Positions 16,112-23,371 of a DNA stretch of 37,809 bases are shown here, in pieces (within the stretch, counting starts at the first letter, position 1; every line of letters begins with the position of its first letter). The stretch spans positions 1 to 37,809 of the forward strand of contig MNUR01000020.1 of NCBI GenBank assembly GCA_001871115.1, given 5' to 3'. The position numbers and the translations under genes are program-made. Under the pieces are notes generated by a model. That model saw only the letters and a list, made by a program, of their open reading frames with translations, had not been told where the DNA came from and ran no database searches. This DNA comes from Elusimicrobia bacterium CG1_02_56_21. GTDB lineage: Bacteria > Elusimicrobiota > Elusimicrobia > Elusimicrobiales > UBA9959.

Positions 16112-17383
16112 ATGGAAAACAAATTCGACGTTATAGTGATCGGCGCCGGCGCTTCCGGCCTGGCGGCCGCTATTGAGGCCGCCAGGGCGGGCGCTTCGGT
16201 CCTGGTCCTTGAAAAGAACCATGTGCCCGGCCGCAAGCTCCTTTCAACCGGCTCCGGCAAATGCAATTTCTCAAACCTGGAGATCAAGCCTTCCGCCTAT
16301 CACCCGCCCCGCCCGGCCTTCCTTAAAAAAGTTTTCTCCTCCCTGCCGCCGGCAGAAGTTCTGTCTTTTTTTAAAGAACTGGGGCTGCTGTGGACGGAAA
16401 GGGAAAAAGGCAGACTTTTCCCCAGGTCCCTCAAAGCACAGGACATCGCGAACTTGCTGCTCAATCAACTGGAGTTACTGAAGGTCCGGATACAGACCCT
16501 TACCGAGGCCCGCTCCGTTTCCATGGAGAACGGCTCTTTCCTGGTAGAAGCAGAGAAAACCGCGCCGAAGTGGGACAAGTCCGCTTCACCAGCCCAAAAG
16601 GCTATTTTCCGCGCCGGGCGCCTGATACTCGCGGCCGGCGGCGCCGCCTACCCCCAGATAGGGGGAGGCTCCGGGGGCTACAGGATACTCAGGGAACTGG
16701 GGCACGCTGTTGCGGAGATATCCCCGGCCGTCGTCCCGCTCAGGATCAAAGGGAATTTTGTAAAGGAAATGGAGGGAGTCAGGCTGGACGCCGTTTTAAC
16801 CCTGAGGACGGAAAACAGTTTCCTGGCTAAGACAGCGGGGGAACTCCTGTTCACTTCTTACGGTATTTCCGGACCCGCCGTGCTTGACCTGAGCCGGGCC
16901 GCGCTCTCAGCCCTGGCAGAAGGCCCGGCTTTCATCGAAGCGGACTTCTTTCCCGATTATAAAACGCCAGAACTTGAAAGGCTCCTGGCCGAAAGGGCGG
17001 CCTCCTTTTCAGGCAGACCCTTCCGGCATTTTACCTGCGGCCTGCTCAACGGGAAGGTCATCCGCGCCGCCGCGGCGCGCGCCGGGATAGACTGGGACGC
17101 CCCGGCGCTCCCGGGCTGCGCTCCGGGCCTGGCGGCCGCCCTTAAATCATTCACGCTGGAGGCGGCCGGTTCCCTCGGCTTTGAAGACGCGATGGTGACC
17201 GCCGGCGGCTGTGCTTTGTCAGAAGTGAACCCGCAGGATTTTGCTTCTAGAAAAATAAAGGGTTTATACGTGACCGGGGAGCTCCTGGACCTGGACGGAG
17301 ATTCCGGAGGCTATAACCTGCACCTGGCGTGGACCTCGGGAATTCTGGCGGGGCGGAGCGCCGGCAGGAAACAGCCCGCCTGA
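16112..17383 (+). CDS. BaiN/RdsA-type (HI0933-like) flavoprotein
   Basis: 423 residues from the ATG at 16112. The N-terminus has the FAD dinucleotide-binding motif GAGASG (11-16) followed by LVLEKN, then GRKLLSTGSGKCNFSN, the signature of the HI0933/YhiN/BaiN family. GRLILAAGGAAYPQIGGGSGG (two parts: LILAAGGAAYPQ and GGGSGGYRI) and the C-terminal VTGELLDLDGDSGGYNL block with LHLAWTSG complete the family pattern. Members bind FAD and act as NAD(P)-linked oxidoreductases; BaiN reduces bile-acid intermediates, but most have no known substrate. The alternative ATG at 16091 lies inside the terminator hairpin. No ribosome site is visible, and the start sits right behind the terminator, so expression may be weak or depend on read-through. 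Confidence 0.88.
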   Translation: MENKFDVIVIGAGASGLAAAIEAARAGASVLVLEKNHVPGRKLLSTGSGKCNFSNLEIKPSAYHPPRPAFLKKVFSSLPPAEVLSFFKELGLLWTEREKGRLFPRSLKAQDIANLLLNQLELLKVRIQTLTEARSVSMENGSFLVEAEKTAPKWDKSASPAQKAIFRAGRLILAAGGAAYPQIGGGSGGYRILRELGHAVAEISPAVVPLRIKGNFVKEMEGVRLDAVLTLRTENSFLAKTAGELLFTSYGISGPAVLDLSRAALSALAEGPAFIEADFFPDYKTPELERLLAERAASFSGRPFRHFTCGLLNGKVIRAAAARAGIDWDAPALPGCAPGLAAALKSFTLEAAGSLGFEDAMVTAGGCALSEVNPQDFASRKIKGLYVTGELLDLDGDSGGYNLHLAWTSGILAGRSAGRKQPA

Positions 17384-17428
17384 ATTATTAGTGCTTGCTG
17401 ACCTGAGAACGAAGACTACGGAGGAAAA

Positions 17429-18661
17429 ATGGACCTTAAGAATATTATTTACAAGCGGTTCGAGCGCTACGTTAAAATAGACACCCAGAGCGACGAAGCC
17501 TCGCGGACCTTCCCGTCCACAAAAAAGCAGCTGGTGCTGCTGAAACTGCTGGCCGCAGAGCTCAAGGCAATAGGGGCCAGGAATGTGAAGCTGGACAAGT
17601 ACGGCTATGTCACAGGAGAGGTCCCGGCCACCACGAAAGAAAAAAAACCGGTCATAGCTTTTCTCGCGCATGTGGACACTTCTCCGGCAGCTTCGGGGAA
17701 GAATGTGCGCCCGCAGCTGCACAAGCGGTGGAAAGGCGGGGATATACACATAAGCCGCAGGCACGGAATTATCCTCAATAAGAAAAACTGCCCCGAGCTC
17801 GCCGGCTGCGCCGGAGACGACATTATTACGGCTTCGGGGGACACTTTGCTCGGCGCCGACGACAAAGCGGGCCTGGCGATCATAATGTCGGCCGCCGAAT
17901 ACCTTCTCGCGCACAAAGAGATACCTCACGGCCTGCTCAAGATCGGCTTTACCCCCGACGAGGAAGTGGGGCAGGGTGTTAAATACTTTAACGTAAAAAC
18001 TTTTAAAGCCGATTGCGCCTATACTTTTGACGGCGATGTGGCCGGGGCGATTGAAGACGAGAATTTCAACGCCGCCGGCGTTAAGATCACGATAGAGGGC
18101 AAGAGCGTGCACCCGGGCACGGCCAAAAACGCAATGGCCAATGCCGCCCGGATAGCGGCGGACATAGTAGCGAGCTGGCCGGAAAACCTGCTTCCGGAAA
18201 CAACCGAAGGGCGCGAGGGTTTTATCATGTTCACCGATATTTCCGGGGAGACGGAAAAAGCGGAGATAGCCGGCATAGCGCGTGAGCACGACCCTAAGAA
18301 GCTTAAAGCCATGGAGCGGCAGCTGGAGGCTATAGTGGCCGCAAAACGCCTCAAGTACCCGCTGGCCAGGATCGAGGTTTCTTTCCGCGAGCAGTACCGC
18401 AATATGAAGGAAGTTATCGACAGACGCCCGGACGTAATGGGCAAGCTTATGTCGGCCGTAAGGGCGGCCGGGCTGGAACCGCATGTAAAACCCGTGCGGG
18501 GGGGAACCGACGGCGCCCGCCTGTCCTTTATGGGGCTGCCAACTCCTAATGTCTTTACCGGAGGCTATAACTACCACGGCCGCTACGAGTGGGTCTCGCT
18601 CGACGGAATGAATAAATCCGCCGAGGTCCTGGTGAACCTGGCCCGGGAATGGGCGAAATAA
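17429..18661 (+). CDS. pepT: Peptidase T (tripeptide aminopeptidase)
   Basis: 410 residues, matching PepT of the M20B family, a cytosolic two-zinc enzyme that removes the N-terminal residue of tripeptides. Metal and catalytic residues are in place: H81 and D83 (AHVDTSP), bridging D144 (LLGADDKAG), catalytic and metal Glu pair E178-E179 (FTPDEEVGQG), an Asp in YTFDGD (201/203), and the last zinc His near 383 (GGYNYHGRYEW). The dimerisation domain contains GKSVHPGTAKNAM. A GGAGG ribosome site lies upstream. A degenerate relative follows 16 bases later, so the two probably share a transcript. Confidence 0.95.
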   Translation: MDLKNIIYKRFERYVKIDTQSDEASRTFPSTKKQLVLLKLLAAELKAIGARNVKLDKYGYVTGEVPATTKEKKPVIAFLAHVDTSPAASGKNVRPQLHKRWKGGDIHISRRHGIILNKKNCPELAGCAGDDIITASGDTLLGADDKAGLAIIMSAAEYLLAHKEIPHGLLKIGFTPDEEVGQGVKYFNVKTFKADCAYTFDGDVAGAIEDENFNAAGVKITIEGKSVHPGTAKNAMANAARIAADIVASWPENLLPETTEGREGFIMFTDISGETEKAEIAGIAREHDPKKLKAMERQLEAIVAAKRLKYPLARIEVSFREQYRNMKEVIDRRPDVMGKLMSAVRAAGLEPHVKPVRGGTDGARLSFMGLPTPNVFTGGYNYHGRYEWVSLDGMNKSAEVLVNLAREWAK

Positions 18662-18677
18662 CCCGCCAGGGAGGAAC

Positions 18678-19769
18678 ATGACAAGCAGAAGACTGACAGA
18701 CCTGTTCCTGGAGCTGGCGCGCATAGACGCCCTGCCCGGCAAAGAAGGGCCGGTCGCCAAATACGCGCTGTCATTTTTTAAGAACCTGGGCCTACCGGCC
18801 GGGCTGGACGGCTCCGCTGTAGCCGCGCTTTCAAACACGAGCAACGTGGTCTGCCAGGTCGGCGGCGGAGGGGATTTTGTCCTGGTCTCGCACATGGACA
18901 CTTTACTGCCCGCCTCCGGCGCCGGGCCGCTGATAGCGGCTGACAGGATCAGTTCAGGGGGCAAAGGCCCCATAGGCGTAGACAGCCGGGCAGGCATGGC
19001 CGCTATCCTTTACGCATTGGAGCGCGCCGTTCACTCCGGACTCCGGCTTAAACCTTTCACCATAGCCTTCACCACCAGGGGGAAGGGGAATATGGCCGGG
19101 GTGAAGAACCTGGCCCTGCCCGGGCGGATACGCAGCGCCTTTATCTTCGGTTCCGAACCGCCCCCCGGCGCCTATACCGCGTCTTCAGCCGGGATAGCCC
19201 TTTTCTCAGCTGATATCCTGGGGCGGTCCGCCGACGCTTCGCTTGATCCCGAGAGCGGGGTATCCGCAATAGCAATAGCGGCAAAAGCTCTCTCCGCGCT
19301 TTCTTTCGGCCGGCACGACCCTGAAACGACTTCTAATGTGGGAACGATAGCCGGAGGGGTAAACCCGGGCACGGTGCCGCTGGCCGCGCTTGTCAGGGGG
19401 CAGATCCGCGTTTCCGAGGCCGCCAAAGCCCTGCCGCTATTGGACAGGATAAAGGCGGAGTTTGAAAAGTCCGCGCAGGCCGCGGGCGGAGCGGTCGCCT
19501 TTAAATGGTCCTGGGAATTTCAGCCTTATCTTCACGCGCCGGATTCCGAGGTTTTAAATCTTGCCGAAGGGGCGCTCAGGAGAGCCGGACTTTCCCCGGC
19601 CCCCATGGCCGCCGCTGAAGGCAGCGAAGCTAACGCCCTGAACGCCAGAGGAGTTGCCGCTGTCACTTTCGGGATAGGGGCCTGCAGCTCTAAACCGAAC
19701 CAGGAATATATATTGCTGGACCACCTTTCTAAGGCCGCCGAAATAGTCTCGCAAATTATCGGGAAGTAA
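18678..19769 (+). CDS. M20 peptidase-like protein with lost active-site residues
   Basis: 363 residues with the M20 fold, and a GGAGG ribosome site 16 bases after pepT. Part of the active site remains: H72 and D74 (SHMDTLL) and D102 (GVDSRAG). The Glu pair that holds catalysis and metal is gone: the place of PepT FTPDEEVG reads FTTRGKGN, so G135-K136 stand for the two Glu. The metal Asp of YTFD reads FIFG, and the C-terminal zinc His of NYHGRYE is absent (ACSSKPNQEY). Glycine and Ser/Lys at these places argue for a non-catalytic protein, possibly a binding partner or regulator of the neighbouring peptidase. The reading frame is open and codon use resembles its neighbours, so it does not look like a decaying pseudogene. 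A strong terminator follows. Confidence 0.75.
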   Translation: MTSRRLTDLFLELARIDALPGKEGPVAKYALSFFKNLGLPAGLDGSAVAALSNTSNVVCQVGGGGDFVLVSHMDTLLPASGAGPLIAADRISSGGKGPIGVDSRAGMAAILYALERAVHSGLRLKPFTIAFTTRGKGNMAGVKNLALPGRIRSAFIFGSEPPPGAYTASSAGIALFSADILGRSADASLDPESGVSAIAIAAKALSALSFGRHDPETTSNVGTIAGGVNPGTVPLAALVRGQIRVSEAAKALPLLDRIKAEFEKSAQAAGGAVAFKWSWEFQPYLHAPDSEVLNLAEGALRRAGLSPAPMAAAEGSEANALNARGVAAVTFGIGACSSKPNQEYILLDHLSKAAEIVSQIIGK

Positions 19770-19906
19770 TCGCCCGGATTGCTTACGCACAATTGCGGCA
19801 GACAAGTCACCATTGCGCAAAACCAACGCTGAAAAACACCAGGCACGAAGAAGAATCGGGCCAAACCTCATAAACGCAACGCACCCGGCTCTTAACCGGG
19901 AAGACA

Positions 19907-19937
19907 AAAAAACCGGGAGAAATTCTCCCGGTTTTTT
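19907..19937. terminator. Bidirectional intrinsic terminator
   Basis: CCGGGAGA (19913-19920) pairs with TCTCCCGG (19924-19931) around a three-base loop; six or more A precede and six T follow. It lies between the M20-like gene (+) and the hydrolase gene (-), whose ends face each other. Confidence 0.9.
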
Positions 19938-19978
19938 AAAGTCTTGGGCTTCTGCCGCAGGCAGGCTGAAAACTTACG

Positions 19979-20818
19979 CTATTTACCTACGGCGCTCTTC
20001 AGGAATTCAAGAAATGCCGGGGCGTAGTTTTCCCGATACGCGCCGAAAGCTTCTATATGCCCGCCGGGAACTATCCACAATTGTTTCGGCCCCGGCGCCG
20101 CTTCGTAGAGCTTCCTGCCCTGGGGGAAAGGCACCCTGGTATCTTTTTGAGAATGAATGAAGAGCTTGGGGCAATCAAGCGAGGCGATATTGTCCGAAGG
20201 CGAGTGCCGCGCGCTTACTGCCAGGTAGGGCAGCCAGGAAAAGGGCCAGGCCAGCCAGTGCCTGCGCATCACGGCCGAAGCCACCTGTCTGTAAGAATTA
20301 AATGTTCCTTCTAAAACCAGGCCCGCCGGCCTGAAGCCGGCCTCGGAGGCGGCGGCCACGGCTATAGCGCCGCCGAGGCTCTGCCCCAGGATAACTATCT
20401 TGCGCGGGTCGGCGCCCGGCAGTTTTAAGGCTTGTTCCAGCGCCGCCTTCCCGTCCATGACTACCCCGTCGAGAGTAGCTATCCCCCCGGAAGCCCCATA
20501 GCCGCGGTAATCGAAAATAAAAACATTAAATCCTTCTTTCGCCAGCCACGCAGAATAGGGATAGTGCGCCGTCATGTTCTGCGCGTTTCCGTGAAAATGG
20601 ACCACGGTGCCCAGCGGGATCCCGGCGGAGGGGAAGAACATCCCGGTAAGTCCGGTACCGTCTTCCGAAGCGAACTTTATGGCCTCGTACTTAAAACCGT
20701 CCGAGGCGGGATCGGAGAAGATATTGCCGGAGGGCTGAAAAAACAGATGCGTGCACCCTGTAAGTGTCAGCGCGGCGAGAAAAGAAAAAAATATTAAGAG
20801 TTTGCTCCGTATCCCCAT
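19979..20818 (-). CDS. Alpha/beta hydrolase, predicted lipoprotein
   Basis: 279 residues. The N-terminus (LLIFFSFLAALTLTGC) has the lipobox LTGC, predicting a lipid-anchored Cys22. The hydrolase core has VVHFHGNAQNM (oxyanion region), FDYRGYGASGG, nucleophile elbow GQSLGG with Ser147, Asp226 (SQKDTRVP) and His254 (GGHIEAF), a complete catalytic triad. It resembles the Bem46/YfhR group of serine hydrolases, whose substrates are mostly unknown. The ribosome site and start lie in a 16-base tandem repeat (20815-20846), so a second GGAGG-ATG in another frame stands 16 bases upstream. The DUF4105 gene ends 32 bases upstream on the same strand, so the two may be cotranscribed. Confidence 0.85.
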   Translation of the reverse strand: MGIRSKLLIFFSFLAALTLTGCTHLFFQPSGNIFSDPASDGFKYEAIKFASEDGTGLTGMFFPSAGIPLGTVVHFHGNAQNMTAHYPYSAWLAKEGFNVFIFDYRGYGASGGIATLDGVVMDGKAALEQALKLPGADPRKIVILGQSLGGAIAVAAASEAGFRPAGLVLEGTFNSYRQVASAVMRRHWLAWPFSWLPYLAVSARHSPSDNIASLDCPKLFIHSQKDTRVPFPQGRKLYEAAPGPKQLWIVPGGHIEAFGAYRENYAPAFLEFLKSAVGK

Positions 20819-20846
20819 CCTCCAGTCCTCCCATCCTCCAGTCCTC
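20815..20846. repeat. Tandem 16-bp duplication of a ribosome site and start codon
   Basis: The unit CCATCCTCCAGTCCTC occurs twice in perfect tandem (20815-20830, 20831-20846). On the minus strand each copy contains GGAGG directly before ATG. The copy nearer the hydrolase gene provides its start at 20818; the other ATG (20834) is in a different frame because 16 is not a multiple of three. The repeat fills almost the whole gap between the DUF4105 and hydrolase genes. Confidence 0.85.
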
Positions 20847-20850
20847 TATT

Positions 20851-22755
20851 TCACGGCGCGAACAGGAACTGATGGAAATACAAACCGGCCTCTTTCACCC
20901 CGCCTCTCCACGAATATTCAAAACGGGCCGAGCTGTTTGTCGCCAGCCTCAAAGAGGCCGCGGCCGAGCCGGCCCAGAGCGGCCTGGTATCGCCGACACC
21001 GTAGCCTATATAGCGGGCTTCGATCAGGGCCCGGACCAGGCCTTTCTCCGCAAGCAGGCCGGCCTTTATCCCGGCTCCCGCGCGCCAGTTTGAGTTAAGG
21101 GAGGGGCCGAAACCGCTGTCGGCCTGCAGCATCACATACCAAACCTGCCGTACCGGGCCGCGCCATTCGGCCGCGAAGCCCGAGGCCGCGCTCATCGCCC
21201 AGATAGCGGACCTGCCGCTCTGGCGGCCGCTCTCGTCGGCCTGTTCCAGCCCGGCCGAGACCTCCCAGGAGGGCCGGCGGACCCAGTCATCCCAGGGGTT
21301 AAGGCTCATTATGCGGGCCAGGCGCCCTTCTTTCAGATAGTACCGGTTATACCGCGGCTCATGCCGCAGCCGGAAAGAACCCATCTCCAGCGCCGCGTCA
21401 GGCAGATACCCGGAAGGGTCGTCGAGCAGGTCCTGTACCGAGAAGCGGCCCTGTATTTCATAAGCTGGTCCGTTCTTAAGGGCAACCAGGCCGGCCCCGA
21501 GGCGCAGGCTGTTATGAGCCTTAAGTATTGAATCCGGCCGGGCCGGGTGGCCGGTAAAAGTAAGCTGCCGGCCCAGGGGGGCGCGCGCGGCAAGCAGGGG
21601 GTCAGTCCGGCTGTCCAGTTCTTCCTTGCCTATGCGGCGGGCGTAAAAGCGCCAGCTCAGATAATCCGCCGCGGCTTCCAGAACGGCGGCCTGCCGGGCC
21701 GGAGTTTGGCGCGAAAGTTCCTTGAGTCCGGCTCCCTGGTCGCCGCGGGCGAGATCAAGCACAAATACTTTCTCTGCTTCGGTGAGCTGGGCCCGCTTCC
21801 ATTCCAGATTCTTCCAGAGTGACGGCCGCCAGACGGGTTCCGCCGGGGGGGAAGCTTCCAGGACCGCTTTAGCCGTATCCGACGGGATGACCCAGTAGCG
21901 GAAACGCCGTGACAGGTCCAGTTCGGGTTTTACGATATCCAATAGCGGCATCAGCTGCCAGGAGCAGTTGCGCGTGAAGAACAGGTAGGGGAAAGCGGCT
22001 TTGCCCAGTTCCCAGGAGTGGCGCATAAGGCGGTCTATCTCTTCGGGCTTAAGGCTCAGCGGGAATTCCCAGAGGTCCCTGTTCTCCATATTATGGTATT
22101 CCTGTATTTTCAGGTAATACGGGATAGTAGAGAACTGTCCCGGATAAGCTCCTGTCAGTCCCTTCACCGCGAAAAACAAACCTTTTTCGTCGTCGGCGGT
22201 AGCCGCGTAGTTTATTGTGTAATCCAGAAGGTCAGCTCCGGCCGCTCCCCGCTTATGCAGGCGCAGGAAAGTATGCCCGTAGAGAGTGGAGGGGTTATTA
22301 AGATAGCCGCCGGCAAAAAGCAGGCTGACCGATTCAGGATCGAGCGAACTCTTCCAGTCCTCAAAGGACTTGCAGACGCGGGCGGGAAAGGCGGCCGCCT
22401 GGAGGCCGAGCTTCTGTTTCAGCCAGCGGTAGCGCTCGGGGAACAGGCACTCCGGGCTGGCGTCGTCGTGTCCCTCGAAATACAGGCCGTCTATTGCGGC
22501 CTCCAGCTCCAGGCGCGGGCTGATATTGCCCCATTTAGAAAGAAAAAAACGGGGGTTTACGGAGTGGCTCCTTGAGCCGCCGAATAAATTCTTTTCATAG
22601 TACAGCAGTTTAAGCCAGTACGGATCCTTCCACGACGCGGATTTCAGGGCCTTCTCGCGCAGCCCCAGGCGCTGCAGTTCGCTTTCCGGGCTGAGGGAGA
22701 ATCCAGGACAGGAAATCAACATGAGCAAAAATACAAACGAAAATCTTTTTAACAT
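20851..22755 (-). CDS. DUF4105 (Lnb N-terminal-like) protein with C-terminal barrel-like region
   Basis: 634 residues with a Sec signal (MLKRFSFVFLLMLISCPGFS). The region from about 110 to 330 matches the Lnb N-terminal/DUF4105 periplasmic domain: LFAGGYLNNPSTLYGHTFLRL, YTINYAA, GLTGAYPGQFSTIPYYLKI, REYH-like QEYHNMENRDLWEF and FTRNCSWQLMPLLDI. The conserved His in YGHTF and the NCS/Q element look like a papain-type (NlpC/P60-like) hydrolase arrangement, an inference from motif order. The C-terminal half (about 400-634) is strand-rich, ends ...FHQFLFAP, and resembles the beta-barrel found in relatives, so outer-membrane association is likely. The start follows the DUF3015 terminator by 20 bases; AAGGTG lies 12 bases upstream as a weak ribosome site. 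Confidence 0.8.
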   Translation of the reverse strand: MLKRFSFVFLLMLISCPGFSLSPESELQRLGLREKALKSASWKDPYWLKLLYYEKNLFGGSRSHSVNPRFFLSKWGNISPRLELEAAIDGLYFEGHDDASPECLFPERYRWLKQKLGLQAAAFPARVCKSFEDWKSSLDPESVSLLFAGGYLNNPSTLYGHTFLRLHKRGAAGADLLDYTINYAATADDEKGLFFAVKGLTGAYPGQFSTIPYYLKIQEYHNMENRDLWEFPLSLKPEEIDRLMRHSWELGKAAFPYLFFTRNCSWQLMPLLDIVKPELDLSRRFRYWVIPSDTAKAVLEASPPAEPVWRPSLWKNLEWKRAQLTEAEKVFVLDLARGDQGAGLKELSRQTPARQAAVLEAAADYLSWRFYARRIGKEELDSRTDPLLAARAPLGRQLTFTGHPARPDSILKAHNSLRLGAGLVALKNGPAYEIQGRFSVQDLLDDPSGYLPDAALEMGSFRLRHEPRYNRYYLKEGRLARIMSLNPWDDWVRRPSWEVSAGLEQADESGRQSGRSAIWAMSAASGFAAEWRGPVRQVWYVMLQADSGFGPSLNSNWRAGAGIKAGLLAEKGLVRALIEARYIGYGVGDTRPLWAGSAAASLRLATNSSARFEYSWRGGVKEAGLYFHQFLFAP

Positions 22756-22774
22756 AAGTCTTGTGTCACCTTAA

Positions 22775-22810
22775 ATAAAAACGGGCCGGAGGTTTTATCC
22801 GCCGGCCCGT
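22775..22810 (-). terminator. Intrinsic terminator of the DUF3015 gene
   Basis: On the minus strand ACGGGCCGG and CCGGCCCGT form a 9-bp stem with an inner loop, followed by TTTTTATTT. It sits directly after the DUF3015 stop and before the DUF4105 gene. Confidence 0.8.
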
Positions 22811-22837
22811 CGTCGCGTCAATATTTCACTTCGGTTA

Positions 22838-23293
22838 TCAGATGATGCTGACGAGCTTGTTTATCTCGTTAACCGCGGTCTGAGCGCTGTTCGCGGCGAA
22901 AATCACAGTGTGGTTCTTCTGCAGCAGCCGGGCGAACTCCCAGGTGGTCTCCGGGGTATAGCCGTAGAGCCTGGCCAGGTTCGTCACATACTCGCCCTTG
23001 CCGGCAGCCGCGTCGCGGGACAGGTCTTTGTAGTTAGCTTCAATGAAGCTCTCGCGGGCCATGCTCACTTTAACAAGGCCTTCGTTGTTGCACCCCGAGG
23101 TTCCGAAGGTCATGCCGAAGGTCTGGGTCCCGAAGGACCCGTTAGTGGTAGCCGCAAGCACCTGGGTCATGTCGTTCTTCTTGAACGCCAGGCTGCCCAG
23201 GCCGCAGCCTGCGCTGCCGTAATCTGCCGCTATAGCCGCCGCGGTGAAACCCGTCACCAGAAGCGCCGCTATTAATGTTTTCATCGATTTCAT
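22838..23293 (-). CDS. DUF3015 family secreted protein
   Basis: 151 residues. The signal peptide (MKSMKTLIAALLVTGFTAAAIAA) is cut before DYGSAGCGLGSLAF, the opening motif of DUF3015 proteins. Two more cysteine-containing blocks follow (FGTSGCNNEG) and a helical C-terminal half ending VNEINKLVSII. The protein is small, soluble and periplasmic; its function is unknown. It has its own TTGACA promoter reaching into the upstream gene, an AGGAGGG site 5 bases before the first ATG and its own terminator, so it is an independent, probably well-expressed unit. The second Met at codon 4 is a possible alternative start, but the ribosome site favours the first. Confidence 0.85.
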   Translation of the reverse strand: MKSMKTLIAALLVTGFTAAAIAADYGSAGCGLGSLAFKKNDMTQVLAATTNGSFGTQTFGMTFGTSGCNNEGLVKVSMARESFIEANYKDLSRDAAAGKGEYVTNLARLYGYTPETTWEFARLLQKNHTVIFAANSAQTAVNEINKLVSII

Positions 23294-23341
23294 TTGCCCT
23301 CCTTTAAAATACGGTTTTTAATACCGTTCCCTTGAAGCCCA

Positions 23342-23371
23342 ATTATGCTAATTAAGACTTCTCCGTGTCAA
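23342..23371 (-). promoter_or_regulatory. Promoter of the DUF3015 gene
   Basis: On the minus strand a perfect TTGACA (23371-23366) and CATAAT (23347-23342) are 18 bases apart. The -35 box overlaps the last codons of the large redox fusion gene. The leader is about 40 bases and contains a small ACGGT/ACCGT hairpin near 23310-23330. Confidence 0.6.

Noticed and set aside
17264..18997. 577-codon minus-strand open frame over pepT and its neighbour
   Set aside because: pepT on the plus strand has all catalytic residues and a ribosome site; the antisense translation is rich in Arg, Gly and Pro without motifs.
18678..19769. Pseudogene of pepT
   Set aside because: Catalytic residues are lost, but the frame, ribosome site and terminator are intact, so a maintained non-catalytic protein is more likely.
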